Origin: DASWHX01 sp036397995
GTDB lineage: Bacteria; Bacteroidota; Bacteroidia; Cytophagales; Cyclobacteriaceae
Direction: 5' to 3'
Length of the DNA: 19,485 nucleotides
NCBI GenBank assembly: GCA_036397995.1
Contig: DASWHX010000147.1
Location: 1-19,485 of the forward strand
The position numbers and the translations under genes were made by a program. Of the stretch, positions 6,593-14,449 are shown piece by piece (within the stretch, counting starts at the first letter, position 1; the number at the start of each line of letters is the position of its first letter). Below the pieces are notes generated by a model. That model did not search any database. It was given only the letters and a program-made list of their open reading frames with translations, and was not told the origin of the DNA.

Positions 6593-9500
6593 ATGTCTAA
6601 ATCACAAAAATATCAGGAATATAAATCGGTGAATTACGTGCAACTTGCCCGGGAAGTGCTCAAATACTGGCATGACCATGATATTTTCAAAAAATCTGTT
6701 GCAAACCGGAATGGTGCAAAGGAATTTACTTTCTACGAAGGGCCTCCTTCAGCAAACGGTACGCCGGGAATTCATCATGTTATGTCACGAACTGTAAAAG
6801 ATCTTTTTTGCCGCTACAAAACCTTAAAAGGATTTCAGGTGAAAAGAAAAGGTGGTTGGGATACTCACGGCCTTCCCGTCGAGTTGCAGGTTGAAAAGCA
6901 CTTGGGCATAACAAAGGAAGATATCGGAGTTAAGATTTCTATTGAAGAATATAACCGGAAGTGTAAGGAAGCAGTGATGAAGTATAAAGATGACTGGGAT
7001 GACCTTACCGAAAGAATTGGGTATTGGGTTGATCTAGATAACCCCTATATCACCTATGAAACCAATTATGTAGAATCACTCTGGTATCTTTTAAAGGAGT
7101 TATATAACCGGGATTTGCTCTACAAGGGCTATACTATTCAGCCTTATTCTCCTGCAGCCGGAACCGGCCTTAGCTCACATGAATTAAACCAACCGGGTAC
7201 TTACAAAGACATCTCTGATACTTCCGTTGTAGCTCAGTTCAAAATCTCCGGCACCGAAAATGAGTATTTCCTCGCCTGGACCACCACCCCCTGGACACTT
7301 CCGGCTAACAGCGCGCTAGCCATAGGAGAAAACCTTAAGTATGTGAAGGTCGAGACATTCAATGCCTACACCTACAAACCGGTCAAAGTCATTCTTGCAA
7401 AAGATCGCTTATCCGCGTACTTCAAGAAAGAGGCAGAAAGTGTAGAACTGAATACATATAATCCCGGAAGTAAACATATCCCATGGAAAGTTATTAACGA
7501 GTATTCAGGCAAAGACCTTGTTGGAATGGACTATGACCAACTGATGCCTTATGTGCCGCTTCCAAAACCTGCTTTTACCGTTGTTCCAGGGGATTTTGTT
7601 ACAACCGAAGAGGGAACCGGAATTGTTCACATCTCAAAAACTTTTGGTGCTGATGATTATAGAACCTGCGTGAAATTTGGAATTCCCGGAGTATTGGTGA
7701 AGGATGAAGAGGGCAATGAACAACCAATTGTGGACAAAAAAGGCCGGTTCGTAAAAGAAATCACAGACTTTGCCGGAATGTTTGTTAAGAATTATTCAGA
7801 TGAAAATGAATCTTCAGCGGAATACCGATCGACAGATGTTAAAATTGCAATCAAATTAAAAGAAGAAAATAAAGCCTTTCTGGTAGAAAAGTATCTTCAC
7901 TCTTATCCACATTGCTGGCGAACAGACAAGCCTATTTTGTATTACCCCCTTGATTCGTGGTTCATTAAGACTACGGCATGCAAGGATAAACTGGTTGAAT
8001 TAAATAATACGATAAACTGGAAACCTGAAAGCACCGGAAAAGGAAGATTTGGGAATTGGCTGGAAAATTTGGTTGACTGGAACTTAAGCCGTTCCCGCTA
8101 TTGGGGAACACCATTACCCATTTGGGTTACCAGGAATAAAGAAGAACAAAAATGTATAGGTTCAATAAAAGAACTCCAAACTGAAATTCAGAAATCTATT
8201 GAAGCCGGCTTAATGAAAGAACTTCCCTGGGAAAAAGGAGAAATCGATTTACATCGGCCCTATGTGGATCAAATAATTTTAGTAAGTGAAAAAGGCGAAC
8301 CTATGTATCGTGAACCGGACTTGATCGATGTATGGTTTGATTCCGGTGCTATGCCTTATGCTCAATGGCACTATCCATTTGAAAATAAGGAAATCTTTGA
8401 GAAAAGTTTTCCGGCAGATTTTATCGCGGAAGGCGTCGATCAAACCCGCGGATGGTTCTTCACTTTGCATGCCATCGCCGGAATGCTTTTTGAAAGCGTT
8501 GCTTTCAAAAATGTAATTTCCCACGGACTTGTCCTCGATAAGGATGGAAACAAAATGTCAAAACGGCTGGGTAATACTACGGATCCATTCAAAACCATGG
8601 ATACTTATGGTCCTGATTCTATTCGCTGGTACATGATTAGTAATGCTAACCCCTGGGATAATCTTAAATTCAACGAAGAAGCAGTATCGGAAATTCAACG
8701 CAAGTTTTTCAGCACACTTCAAAATACTTATTCTTTCTTTGCCTTGTACGCAAATCTGGATAAATTCAATTACACTGATGGTGAAATCAATCATGATTCA
8801 TTAACAGAAAGTGATCGATGGATATTATCAAGGAAGAATAGCCTCATAAAAAGAGTTAATGAATCATTTGAAGATTATGAACCGACAAAAGCCGTTCGGG
8901 CAATTCAAAATTTTGTCGTCAACGATCTTAGTAATTGGTATGTTCGCTTAAACCGAAAAAGATTTTGGAAAGGGGAGTACAATGAAGACAAGAAAGCTGC
9001 CTACCAGACTTTGTATGAATGCCTTGTAGTTGTGGCAAAACTTGGGAGTCCCGTCGCTCCATTTTATATGGATCGCTTGTACATGGATCTGAACAAGGTT
9101 ACCGGCAGGGAATCTGCGGAGTCTGTTCATCTGTCTGATTTCCCTTCAGTTAATGATAGCCTTATGGAAATGGAGTTGGAGCAAAGAATGGAGCTGGCCC
9201 AGGGTATAAGCTCACTGGTTCACAGTATTAGAAAGATTAGTAAAATAAAAGTGCGGCAACCTCTATCTAAAATTTTGATTCCTATCCAGGGCGCGAAATT
9301 TAAAAATCAAATTGAAGCGGTACGGGATTTGATTCTAAACGAAGTTAACGTGAAGGAAATCGAGTATATTGATGATGCTTCTGATGTTCTGGTGAAAAAA
9401 GCCAAGCCAAATTTCAGAAAATTGGGAAAAGAATATGGGCCGCAGTTGAAAGAACTATCGGAAGCCATAAGTAATTTTACCGCGGAAGAAATAAAAAAAA

Positions 9501-9922
9501 TTGAAATAGGTGAAACTGTCGGCGTAAATACGAGCAAAGGAAAGGTGAATCTCACTCTTGATGATATTGAAGTATTTTCTGAAGATATTCCCGGATGGTC
9601 TGTAGCCAGTGAGGGTAAAATTACGGTTGCATTGGATGTTACCGTCTCAGATGATCTTAAAATGGAAGGAATTGCCAGAGAATTGGTAAACAGAATTCAA
9701 AATATCCGTAAAGATAAGGGAATGGAAGTGCAGGATAAGATTTCTATTCAAATTGAGAAGGTTTCAGAGCTAATTTCCAGATCAATATTAAAATTTGAAA
9801 ATTATATTTGTACCGAAACCCAGGCGTTATCCATGAAACTGGTTGAAGAACTTGCTGATGGCGAGATACTGGAAATGGATGAGGCAAATGTAAAAGTGCT
9901 GGTTTCAAAAGTTACAACATGA
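6593..9922 (+). CDS. ileS: Isoleucyl-tRNA synthetase, type 2, with swapped HIGH motif
   Basis: Class Ia synthetase of 1109 residues that charges tRNA-Ile in the cytosol. The length, the PPSANG signature region and the lack of a CxxC zinc end fit the eukaryote-like type 2 bacterial IleRS. The KMSKS loop is KMSKR (654-658). The editing domain CP1 shows WTTTPWTLPANSA (229-241) and GTGIVHISKTFGADDY (341-356), with the usual AP of this second motif replaced by SK. Most striking is the HIGH position: where family members read HxGH, this reads G59-I-H61-H62, the first and third residues swapped. The long C-terminal region is intact. ATG 6593 (MSKSQKYQEY) is chosen; a TTG at 6578 would overlap the previous stop. 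lspA overlaps its end by an ATGA. Confidence 0.95.
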   Translation: MSKSQKYQEYKSVNYVQLAREVLKYWHDHDIFKKSVANRNGAKEFTFYEGPPSANGTPGIHHVMSRTVKDLFCRYKTLKGFQVKRKGGWDTHGLPVELQVEKHLGITKEDIGVKISIEEYNRKCKEAVMKYKDDWDDLTERIGYWVDLDNPYITYETNYVESLWYLLKELYNRDLLYKGYTIQPYSPAAGTGLSSHELNQPGTYKDISDTSVVAQFKISGTENEYFLAWTTTPWTLPANSALAIGENLKYVKVETFNAYTYKPVKVILAKDRLSAYFKKEAESVELNTYNPGSKHIPWKVINEYSGKDLVGMDYDQLMPYVPLPKPAFTVVPGDFVTTEEGTGIVHISKTFGADDYRTCVKFGIPGVLVKDEEGNEQPIVDKKGRFVKEITDFAGMFVKNYSDENESSAEYRSTDVKIAIKLKEENKAFLVEKYLHSYPHCWRTDKPILYYPLDSWFIKTTACKDKLVELNNTINWKPESTGKGRFGNWLENLVDWNLSRSRYWGTPLPIWVTRNKEEQKCIGSIKELQTEIQKSIEAGLMKELPWEKGEIDLHRPYVDQIILVSEKGEPMYREPDLIDVWFDSGAMPYAQWHYPFENKEIFEKSFPADFIAEGVDQTRGWFFTLHAIAGMLFESVAFKNVISHGLVLDKDGNKMSKRLGNTTDPFKTMDTYGPDSIRWYMISNANPWDNLKFNEEAVSEIQRKFFSTLQNTYSFFALYANLDKFNYTDGEINHDSLTESDRWILSRKNSLIKRVNESFEDYEPTKAVRAIQNFVVNDLSNWYVRLNRKRFWKGEYNEDKKAAYQTLYECLVVVAKLGSPVAPFYMDRLYMDLNKVTGRESAESVHLSDFPSVNDSLMEMELEQRMELAQGISSLVHSIRKISKIKVRQPLSKILIPIQGAKFKNQIEAVRDLILNEVNVKEIEYIDDASDVLVKKAKPNFRKLGKEYGPQLKELSEAISNFTAEEIKKIEIGETVGVNTSKGKVNLTLDDIEVFSEDIPGWSVASEGKITVALDVTVSDDLKMEGIARELVNRIQNIRKDKGMEVQDKISIQIEKVSELISRSILKFENYICTETQALSMKLVEELADGEILEMDEANVKVLVSKVTT

Positions 9923-10596
9923 TCGAAAAAGACAATATTTTCAAATACTTCCTGCTCACCCTGGCGATCATCTTTTTAGATCAGGTGGTAAAAGTGTCTG
10001 TGCACACCTATATGGATCTGGGTACAATTGGCCAAATCAAAGTTTTTGGTGAATGGTTTAAACTGCACTATACCTTGAATCCCGGAATGGCCTTTGGGAT
10101 GCAGCTTGGCTCTCCTTATGGAAAATTATTCCTTACCATTTTCAGACTTTTTGCCATGGTCGGCATTGCTTACTATTTATATTACCTGGCAAGGAAAAAG
10201 GTCCATCCGGGATTGTTGTGGTGCATTGCCCTAATCCTTGGTGGGGCCGTTGGAAACGTCATAGACAGTACATTTTACGGTGTAATTTTTAACAACGCTC
10301 CTTATGATGCCAGCACTCCCTGGTTTCACGGACAAGTGGTCGACATGTTTTACATTGATATTTGGGAAGGCCAGGTTGCTGATTGGATTCCTTTGTGGGG
10401 AGGTCAATACATTGCACTATGGCCTATTTTTAATATTGCCGACGCCAGCATTTTCTGTGGTGTAACCCTGATATTAATAATGCAAAAAAAATTCTTTGTA
10501 GAGCATGAAAAAGAAACTAAAGTTGCTGAAGCTGTGAATGAGATGGGTGAGTCTAAGGCAACTCAACTACCGGATGAATCAAAATCTATTGATTAA
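9919..10596 (+). CDS. lspA: Lipoprotein signal peptidase (signal peptidase II)
   Basis: Inner-membrane aspartyl protease that cleaves the signal peptide of prolipoproteins after lipid transfer to the lipobox cysteine. Four hydrophobic segments are visible (about 10-24, 69-90, 98-112, 167-188). The catalytic aspartates are Asp116 in GGAVGNVIDS and Asp175 in FNIADASI, and LNPGMAFGM (53-61) is the conserved loop. At 225 residues it is longer than the E. coli enzyme (164), owing to an insertion between the two catalytic motifs (about 122-165) and a polar C-terminal tail; this is common in Bacteroidota. The ATG overlaps the ileS stop in an ATGA, as in many bacteria where ileS and lspA are linked. 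Its stop overlaps that of the convergent dciA-like gene. Confidence 0.95.
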   Translation: MIEKDNIFKYFLLTLAIIFLDQVVKVSVHTYMDLGTIGQIKVFGEWFKLHYTLNPGMAFGMQLGSPYGKLFLTIFRLFAMVGIAYYLYYLARKKVHPGLLWCIALILGGAVGNVIDSTFYGVIFNNAPYDASTPWFHGQVVDMFYIDIWEGQVADWIPLWGGQYIALWPIFNIADASIFCGVTLILIMQKKFFVEHEKETKVAEAVNEMGESKATQLPDESKSID

Positions 10597-10895
10597 AGAA
10601 GAACCAAATCCGTTATCACCTTTCTGCCAAATTCTTTTTCAAAAATCTCAAGAATCTTTTCTTTGGAAGAATTTAGTTCATGCTTGAGTGCAGCCGAATT
10701 AAGCTCAGCGTATAAAATGCGATTTTTTATGAATAATTTTTCCGTCCTCTTTGCAATTGTCTTGCCCAATAGCCTCTCCCAGGAGCTTATCAAGGCGGCT
10801 TCGGAATACTTGTCCTTAATTTGATAGGTTTCAAGCAAATCCTCGAAAGCATTCTTAATAGTGTTTTCGCTATAAGCCGATGACTTCTTTCTCAC
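10593..10895 (-). CDS. DUF721 / DciA-like protein
   Basis: Small 100-residue protein of the DUF721 family, whose member DciA interacts with the replicative helicase DnaB in many bacteria. The core pattern is visible: W39ERLLGKTIAKRTEKLFIKN, then ILYAELNSAALKHELN, then a C-terminal helix ending in ITDLVLL. The GTG at 10895 (RKKSSAY follows) is the best start; no ATG is available nearby. It follows recF by 19 bases on the same strand, the usual Bacteroidota pairing, so it is probably co-transcribed with recF and linked to replication. Whether it truly loads DnaB here is inference from the family. Confidence 0.85.
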   Translation of the reverse strand: MRKKSSAYSENTIKNAFEDLLETYQIKDKYSEAALISSWERLLGKTIAKRTEKLFIKNRILYAELNSAALKHELNSSKEKILEIFEKEFGRKVITDLVLL

Positions 10896-10914
10896 AAATC
10901 AAATATAGAAACAT

Positions 10915-12018
10915 CTAACATGCTTTTATAATGTTATTGTCAATACATATGAATTTCGCCTTGATTTTATTTTTTTTGATGATATCACGGCTCCTCTTTT
11001 GCCGGGCATCAGTCATAAACACTTGCCCAAAATCAGGACTTTTCATAACCTTCATAAACCTGGAAATCCGTCTGTCATCAAGTTTATCAAAGATATCATC
11101 CAATAAGAGTAATGGGAGAATTTTCTTTTCTTCTTTCAAGAATTGATAGTGAGCCAGCTTCAGAGATATGATAAAGGATTTCTGCTGACCCTGGGACCCA
11201 AACTTTTTTAGCCCGTGAGAATTAATTTTGAATATAAAGTCATCCCGGTGGATTCCAAGTTCCGTTCTCTGAAGAATTAGATCTCGCTCAAAATTATTCC
11301 TGAAAACTTTTTCAAAATCCCTGGCCTTCACGGAGGATTTGTAACTCAGGCTAATTTCCTCTTTGTCTTCGGAAATGTCGCTGTAGTATGAATTTAAGTA
11401 GGGTTTAAAGTTCTCAATAAAATTACTCCGGAAAGTATGGATAACCCGGTTCAAATCAAATAAACTCTTGTTATAAACTTCAAACAGAGTTTTGTCCGGT
11501 TTCTTTTTTTCACTCAACGATTTTAGTGCTGCGTTTCGTTGTTTCAGAATATTATTATACTTCATCAAGTCCGAAAGATAATCCTGGCTAAACTGACAAA
11601 GTATTCCATCAATGAATTTTCTCCGCGCTTCCGAGTGTTCCCGGACCAGATCTGAATCATCGGGAGCAATCAGCACCAGGGGATATTTACCCACATGTTC
11701 ACTCAATTTGGGGTAATCAACTCCGTTAACTCTAAGCCGCTTCTTATTTCCCTTTTTCAACGAACATTGAATTGAAGCGAAGTCACCATTTGTTCTTAGA
11801 TTTCCAAGTATTGAAAAAAATAACTCACCATGATTGATATTCTGATTATCCTGGGGATTGAAAGCGCTCTTTCCTAATGATAAGTAATAAATGGCATCCA
11901 GTAAATTTGTTTTTCCCGAACCGTTTTCTCCAAGAATGCAGGTAATCCGGTCTTCAAATTGTACTGTTATTTCACGGAAATTTTTGAAGTTATGTAGTGA
12001 CAGAGACTCTAAATGCAA
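10915..12018 (-). CDS. recF: DNA replication and repair protein RecF
   Basis: SMC-like ATPase of 367 residues that binds single-/double-strand DNA junctions and helps load RecA at gaps in the RecFOR pathway. Walker A is G30ENGSGKT37, the ABC-type signature is FGSQGQQKS (273-281), and Walker B is LPLLLLDD (301-308), all in the expected order. The start is a TTG at 12018 (MHLESLSLHNFKN). An in-frame stop at 12031-12033 and no ATG or GTG in between leave the TTG as the best choice, and an AAGAAGGA sits just upstream. This start aligns with the typical start of RecF proteins. It is the first gene of a pair with the dciA-like gene and is divergent from pdhA. Confidence 0.94.
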   Translation of the reverse strand: MHLESLSLHNFKNFREITVQFEDRITCILGENGSGKTNLLDAIYYLSLGKSAFNPQDNQNINHGELFFSILGNLRTNGDFASIQCSLKKGNKKRLRVNGVDYPKLSEHVGKYPLVLIAPDDSDLVREHSEARRKFIDGILCQFSQDYLSDLMKYNNILKQRNAALKSLSEKKKPDKTLFEVYNKSLFDLNRVIHTFRSNFIENFKPYLNSYYSDISEDKEEISLSYKSSVKARDFEKVFRNNFERDLILQRTELGIHRDDFIFKINSHGLKKFGSQGQQKSFIISLKLAHYQFLKEEKKILPLLLLDDIFDKLDDRRISRFMKVMKSPDFGQVFMTDARQKRSRDIIKKNKIKAKFICIDNNIIKAC

Positions 12019-12038
12019 ATTCCTTCTTCTTTATTGCT

Positions 12039-12046
12039 CGAATTTA
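12039..12046 (-). promoter_or_regulatory. Possible -7 promoter box for recF
   Basis: On the minus strand it reads TAAATTCG, a one-mismatch variant of TAnnTTTG. It lies 20 bases upstream of the TTG. It is separated by only 3 bases from the pdhA box on the other strand. Confidence 0.4.
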
Positions 12047-12049
12047 TGC

Positions 12050-12057
12050 TATTTTCG
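12050..12057 (+). promoter_or_regulatory. Possible -7 promoter box for pdhA
   Basis: TATTTTCG is a one-mismatch variant of TAnnTTTG, placed 40 bases before the pdhA ATG. A -33 element is not clear. The same octamer recurs at 4122. Confidence 0.4.
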
Positions 12058-12097
12058 CAATCCGGCATAAGATACCGATGCCTTAAATCCAGGTTTT

Positions 12098-13135
12098 ATG
12101 GGAAAAACCAAAGAAGCAAAAGAAAGTAAATCAACCAGAAAACAAAAGGCTTCCTTTGATGACAAAACCTATATGTTTTGGTATGAGAGCATGCTTTTAA
12201 TGAGGAGGTTCGAGGAGAAGTGTGGTCAGTTGTATGGACAGCAAAAAATAAAAGGATTTTGTCATTTATATATAGGTCAGGAAGCAGGAGCATCAGGTGC
12301 TATTTCCGCATTGACCAGGGATGATAAATGGATTACCGCCTACCGCGATCACGCACATCCGCTGGGACTGGGAACAGACCCAGGCAAAGTAATGGCTGAG
12401 CTGTTTGCCAGGGAAACCGGAGTCTCCAGAGGGAAGGGCGGGTCAATGCACATGTTTGATGTAGAAAGAAATTTTTATGGAGGACATGGGATCGTGGGGG
12501 CACAAATACCCCTGGGTACCGGACTTGCATTTGCAGAGAAATATAAAGGAAACAAGAATTTGTGTATCTGTTACATGGGAGATGGAGCCGTTCGCCAGGG
12601 TGCTTTTCATGAAGCCCTTAATATGGCAATGCATTATAGACTTCCGGTAATTTTCGTGATTGAAAATAATGGTTATGCCATGGGTACCTCAGTAAAAAGA
12701 ACTTCTAACGTGCATGATTTGTACACACTAGGTGAAGCTTACGATATGCCCTCCAGATCAGTAGATGGAATGTCTTGCGAAGAAGTGCATGAAGCAGTAA
12801 GTGATGGCGCGGAAAGAGCCAGAAACGGGAATGGTCCAACTTTGCTCGAATTCAGAACCTATAGATACAAGGGACATTCTATGTCAGACCCTGCCAAGTA
12901 CCGGACCAAAGAAGAGTTGGAAGAATACAAAGCCAAAGATCCGATTGAACGCGTAAAAAACACCATTCTTAAAAATAAAATAGCAACAGAAAAGGAATTG
13001 GAGAAAATTGAAGAGAAAATAAAGCAGCAAGTTCAGGATGCCGTAAATTTTGCTGAATCATCTCCCTTCCCCCCACCTGAACAAGCTTTCGAAGACATTT
13101 ATATGCAGAAGGATTATCCATTTATAAAGGATTGA
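12098..13135 (+). CDS. pdhA: Pyruvate dehydrogenase E1 component, alpha subunit
   Basis: Alpha subunit of the thiamine diphosphate-dependent E1 enzyme, which decarboxylates pyruvate and reductively acetylates the lipoyl domain of E2. The cofactor-binding motif runs from G161DGAVRQGAFHEALNM to N190N191, the classic GDG(x~27)NN. YRDHAHPLG (82-90) and the phosphorylation-loop-like YRYKGHSMSDPAKYR are also present. At 345 residues it is a normal size; the first 20 residues are a lysine-rich extension. The beta subunit is not adjacent. Bacteroidota often encode E1-alpha apart from E1-beta, so a partner elsewhere is expected. A 2-oxoisovalerate (branched-chain) E1-alpha is possible but less likely given the close match to PDH E1-alpha motifs. 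Confidence 0.9.
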   Translation: MGKTKEAKESKSTRKQKASFDDKTYMFWYESMLLMRRFEEKCGQLYGQQKIKGFCHLYIGQEAGASGAISALTRDDKWITAYRDHAHPLGLGTDPGKVMAELFARETGVSRGKGGSMHMFDVERNFYGGHGIVGAQIPLGTGLAFAEKYKGNKNLCICYMGDGAVRQGAFHEALNMAMHYRLPVIFVIENNGYAMGTSVKRTSNVHDLYTLGEAYDMPSRSVDGMSCEEVHEAVSDGAERARNGNGPTLLEFRTYRYKGHSMSDPAKYRTKEELEEYKAKDPIERVKNTILKNKIATEKELEKIEEKIKQQVQDAVNFAESSPFPPPEQAFEDIYMQKDYPFIKD

Positions 13136-13162
13136 TACATTGATTAATATCAGCAATCTTGC

Positions 13163-13170
13163 TACTTTTG
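13163..13170 (+). promoter_or_regulatory. -7 promoter box of the TPR gene
   Basis: TACTTTTG perfectly matches TAnnTTTG and lies 22 bases before the ATG. It is preceded by a short inverted repeat AGCAA-TC-TTGCT. This allows the TPR gene its own transcript, separate from pdhA. Confidence 0.6.
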
Positions 13171-13191
13171 CGACCTGTGAATAATTGAAGA

Positions 13192-13896
13192 ATGGCTAAG
13201 AAGAATAAGAAAGGAAATAAGCAAGGAGGCGTCCTGGAAAGCTCTGAAGTTCTTCAGGAGGAGTTCACCCGGTTTGAGCATTACCTGGAAACACATAAAT
13301 CACTGGTTTTTGTAATTGTCGGCGTAGTCCTGGTGGCAATTATTTCGATATTGGGATATCGCTATTACATTTCTCAGCAAGATGAATTGGCTCAAAAGGA
13401 AATGTTTCAGGCAGTTTATTATTTTGAATCGGACAGCCTGGATTTAGCGCTTAATGGTGATGGAAACCACCTTGGACTTCTGGATATAATTGATGAATAC
13501 GGAGGTACAGATGCCGCGAATCTGGCAGAATACTATGCGGGGACCGCTTACCTGCTGAAGGGTAATTACAACACTGCTATTGAATACCTGGGAAGCTTTT
13601 CTTCTGGCGACATCTTAATCCAGGGAAGAGCTTACTCATTAACCGGAGATGCTTACATGGAATTGGGAAATTACGGCAAAGCCGCAGAATTTTATAACAA
13701 GGCAGCTAATTACAAGCCTAATCAGCATTTCACTCCACAATATCTGATGAAAGCCGCCCTGGCTTACGAAAAACTTAATGATTACCCTACAGCGAAGGAA
13801 ATGTACGACAGGATTGTTGAAGAGTTCTTTAACAGTTCTGAATTTCAGGATGCTAAAAAGCAAAGTGCAAGAATGCAGGCGTTAATTTCCTCTTAG
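13192..13896 (+). CDS. Membrane-anchored TPR protein (YfgM-like layout)
   Basis: A 234-residue protein with a Lys/Asn-rich cytosolic N-terminus, one transmembrane helix (about 37-57) and a C-terminal domain with tetratricopeptide repeats. At least three repeats are visible: AEYYAGTAYLLKGNYNTAIEYL (in two pieces), IQGRAYSLTGDAYMELGNYG and PQYLMKAALAYEKLNDYPTA. This layout resembles the YfgM/ancillary SecYEG type, where the TPR domain is periplasmic and acts as a docking or chaperone platform. The exact partner is unknown. Bacteroidota often place this gene next to ribH and recF, and the same is seen here. It has its own -7 box and a possible terminator behind it. Confidence 0.8.
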   Translation: MAKKNKKGNKQGGVLESSEVLQEEFTRFEHYLETHKSLVFVIVGVVLVAIISILGYRYYISQQDELAQKEMFQAVYYFESDSLDLALNGDGNHLGLLDIIDEYGGTDAANLAEYYAGTAYLLKGNYNTAIEYLGSFSSGDILIQGRAYSLTGDAYMELGNYGKAAEFYNKAANYKPNQHFTPQYLMKAALAYEKLNDYPTAKEMYDRIVEEFFNSSEFQDAKKQSARMQALISS

Positions 13897-13917
13897 TGGT
13901 AATAAAAAAATTATTAT

Positions 13918-13946
13918 GGGGTGCCATGCATCCCTTATTTGTTTTT
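13918..13946 (+). terminator. Possible rho-independent terminator of the TPR gene
   Basis: A 7-bp stem (13918-13924 with 13928-13934, one G-T pair) and a 3-base loop are followed by a T-rich run TTATTTGTTTTT. It lies 22 bases after the stop. The ribH -33 element would lie inside it. Confidence 0.5.
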
Positions 13947-13967
13947 GAATCAATACCAGTACCTTTG
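13938..13967 (+). promoter_or_regulatory. ribH promoter, -33 TTTG and -7 TACCTTTG
   Basis: TACCTTTG at 13960-13967 is a perfect -7 box, and TTTG at 13938-13941 sits 18 bases upstream, close to the usual 19. The ATG is only 5 bases after the -7 box, so the expected transcription start is at or within a base or two of the start codon. Confidence 0.7.
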
Positions 13968-13972
13968 TTTTC

Positions 13973-14449
13973 ATGGCATCTGCTCAAAAGAATCTAAGCT
14001 CCCATTCCCGGAGGAATATCTTTGATATTTCAAAAACAAAATTTGGAATTGTTATTTCTGAATGGAATGATGATGTTACCGACTCGCTCTATTCAGGTTG
14101 CATGCAGACGCTGTTGGATAAGGGTGCCAAAAGAGGCAATATTATCACACACTACGTTCCCGGTAGTTTTGAATTACCACTTGGAGCAAAATGGCTTGCA
14201 ACGGAAAAGAAAATTGATGCGGTGATTTGCCTGGGTGCTGTTATTCAGGGTGAAACCAGGCACTTCGATTTCATTTGCTCAGCCGTTGCTCAGGGAATTA
14301 TGAATGTTGGTTTGGAATTCAGCAAACCGGTTGTCTTTGGAGTGCTCACAACTAATACAAAAAAGCAAGCGTTGGATCGCGCGGGTGGAAAACTTGGGAA
14401 TAAAGGAGATGAAGCTGCAATTACCGCTATCAAAATGCTTGGGTTTTAA
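13973..14449 (+). CDS. ribH: 6,7-dimethyl-8-ribityllumazine synthase
   Basis: Penultimate enzyme of riboflavin synthesis, condensing the ribityl-aminouracil with dihydroxybutanone phosphate; it forms an icosahedral or pentameric particle in the cytosol. Motifs: ISEWNDD (28-34), VPGSFELP (62-69) and GAVIQGETRHFDF (88-100), where His97 is the likely catalytic histidine. Length (158) is usual. The N-terminus MASAQKNLSS is typical of Bacteroidota lumazine synthases and supports this start despite the lack of a ribosome binding site: the promoter is so close that the mRNA is probably leaderless. It stands alone among rib genes. Its TAA overlaps the stop of the convergent antiporter gene. Confidence 0.96.
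   Translation: MASAQKNLSSHSRRNIFDISKTKFGIVISEWNDDVTDSLYSGCMQTLLDKGAKRGNIITHYVPGSFELPLGAKWLATEKKIDAVICLGAVIQGETRHFDFICSAVAQGIMNVGLEFSKPVVFGVLTTNTKKQALDRAGGKLGNKGDEAAITAIKMLGF

Noticed and set aside
13899..13916. Hairpin TAATAA/TTATTA after the TPR gene
   Set aside because: A weak all-A/T stem; the GC-rich hairpin right after it is the better terminator candidate.
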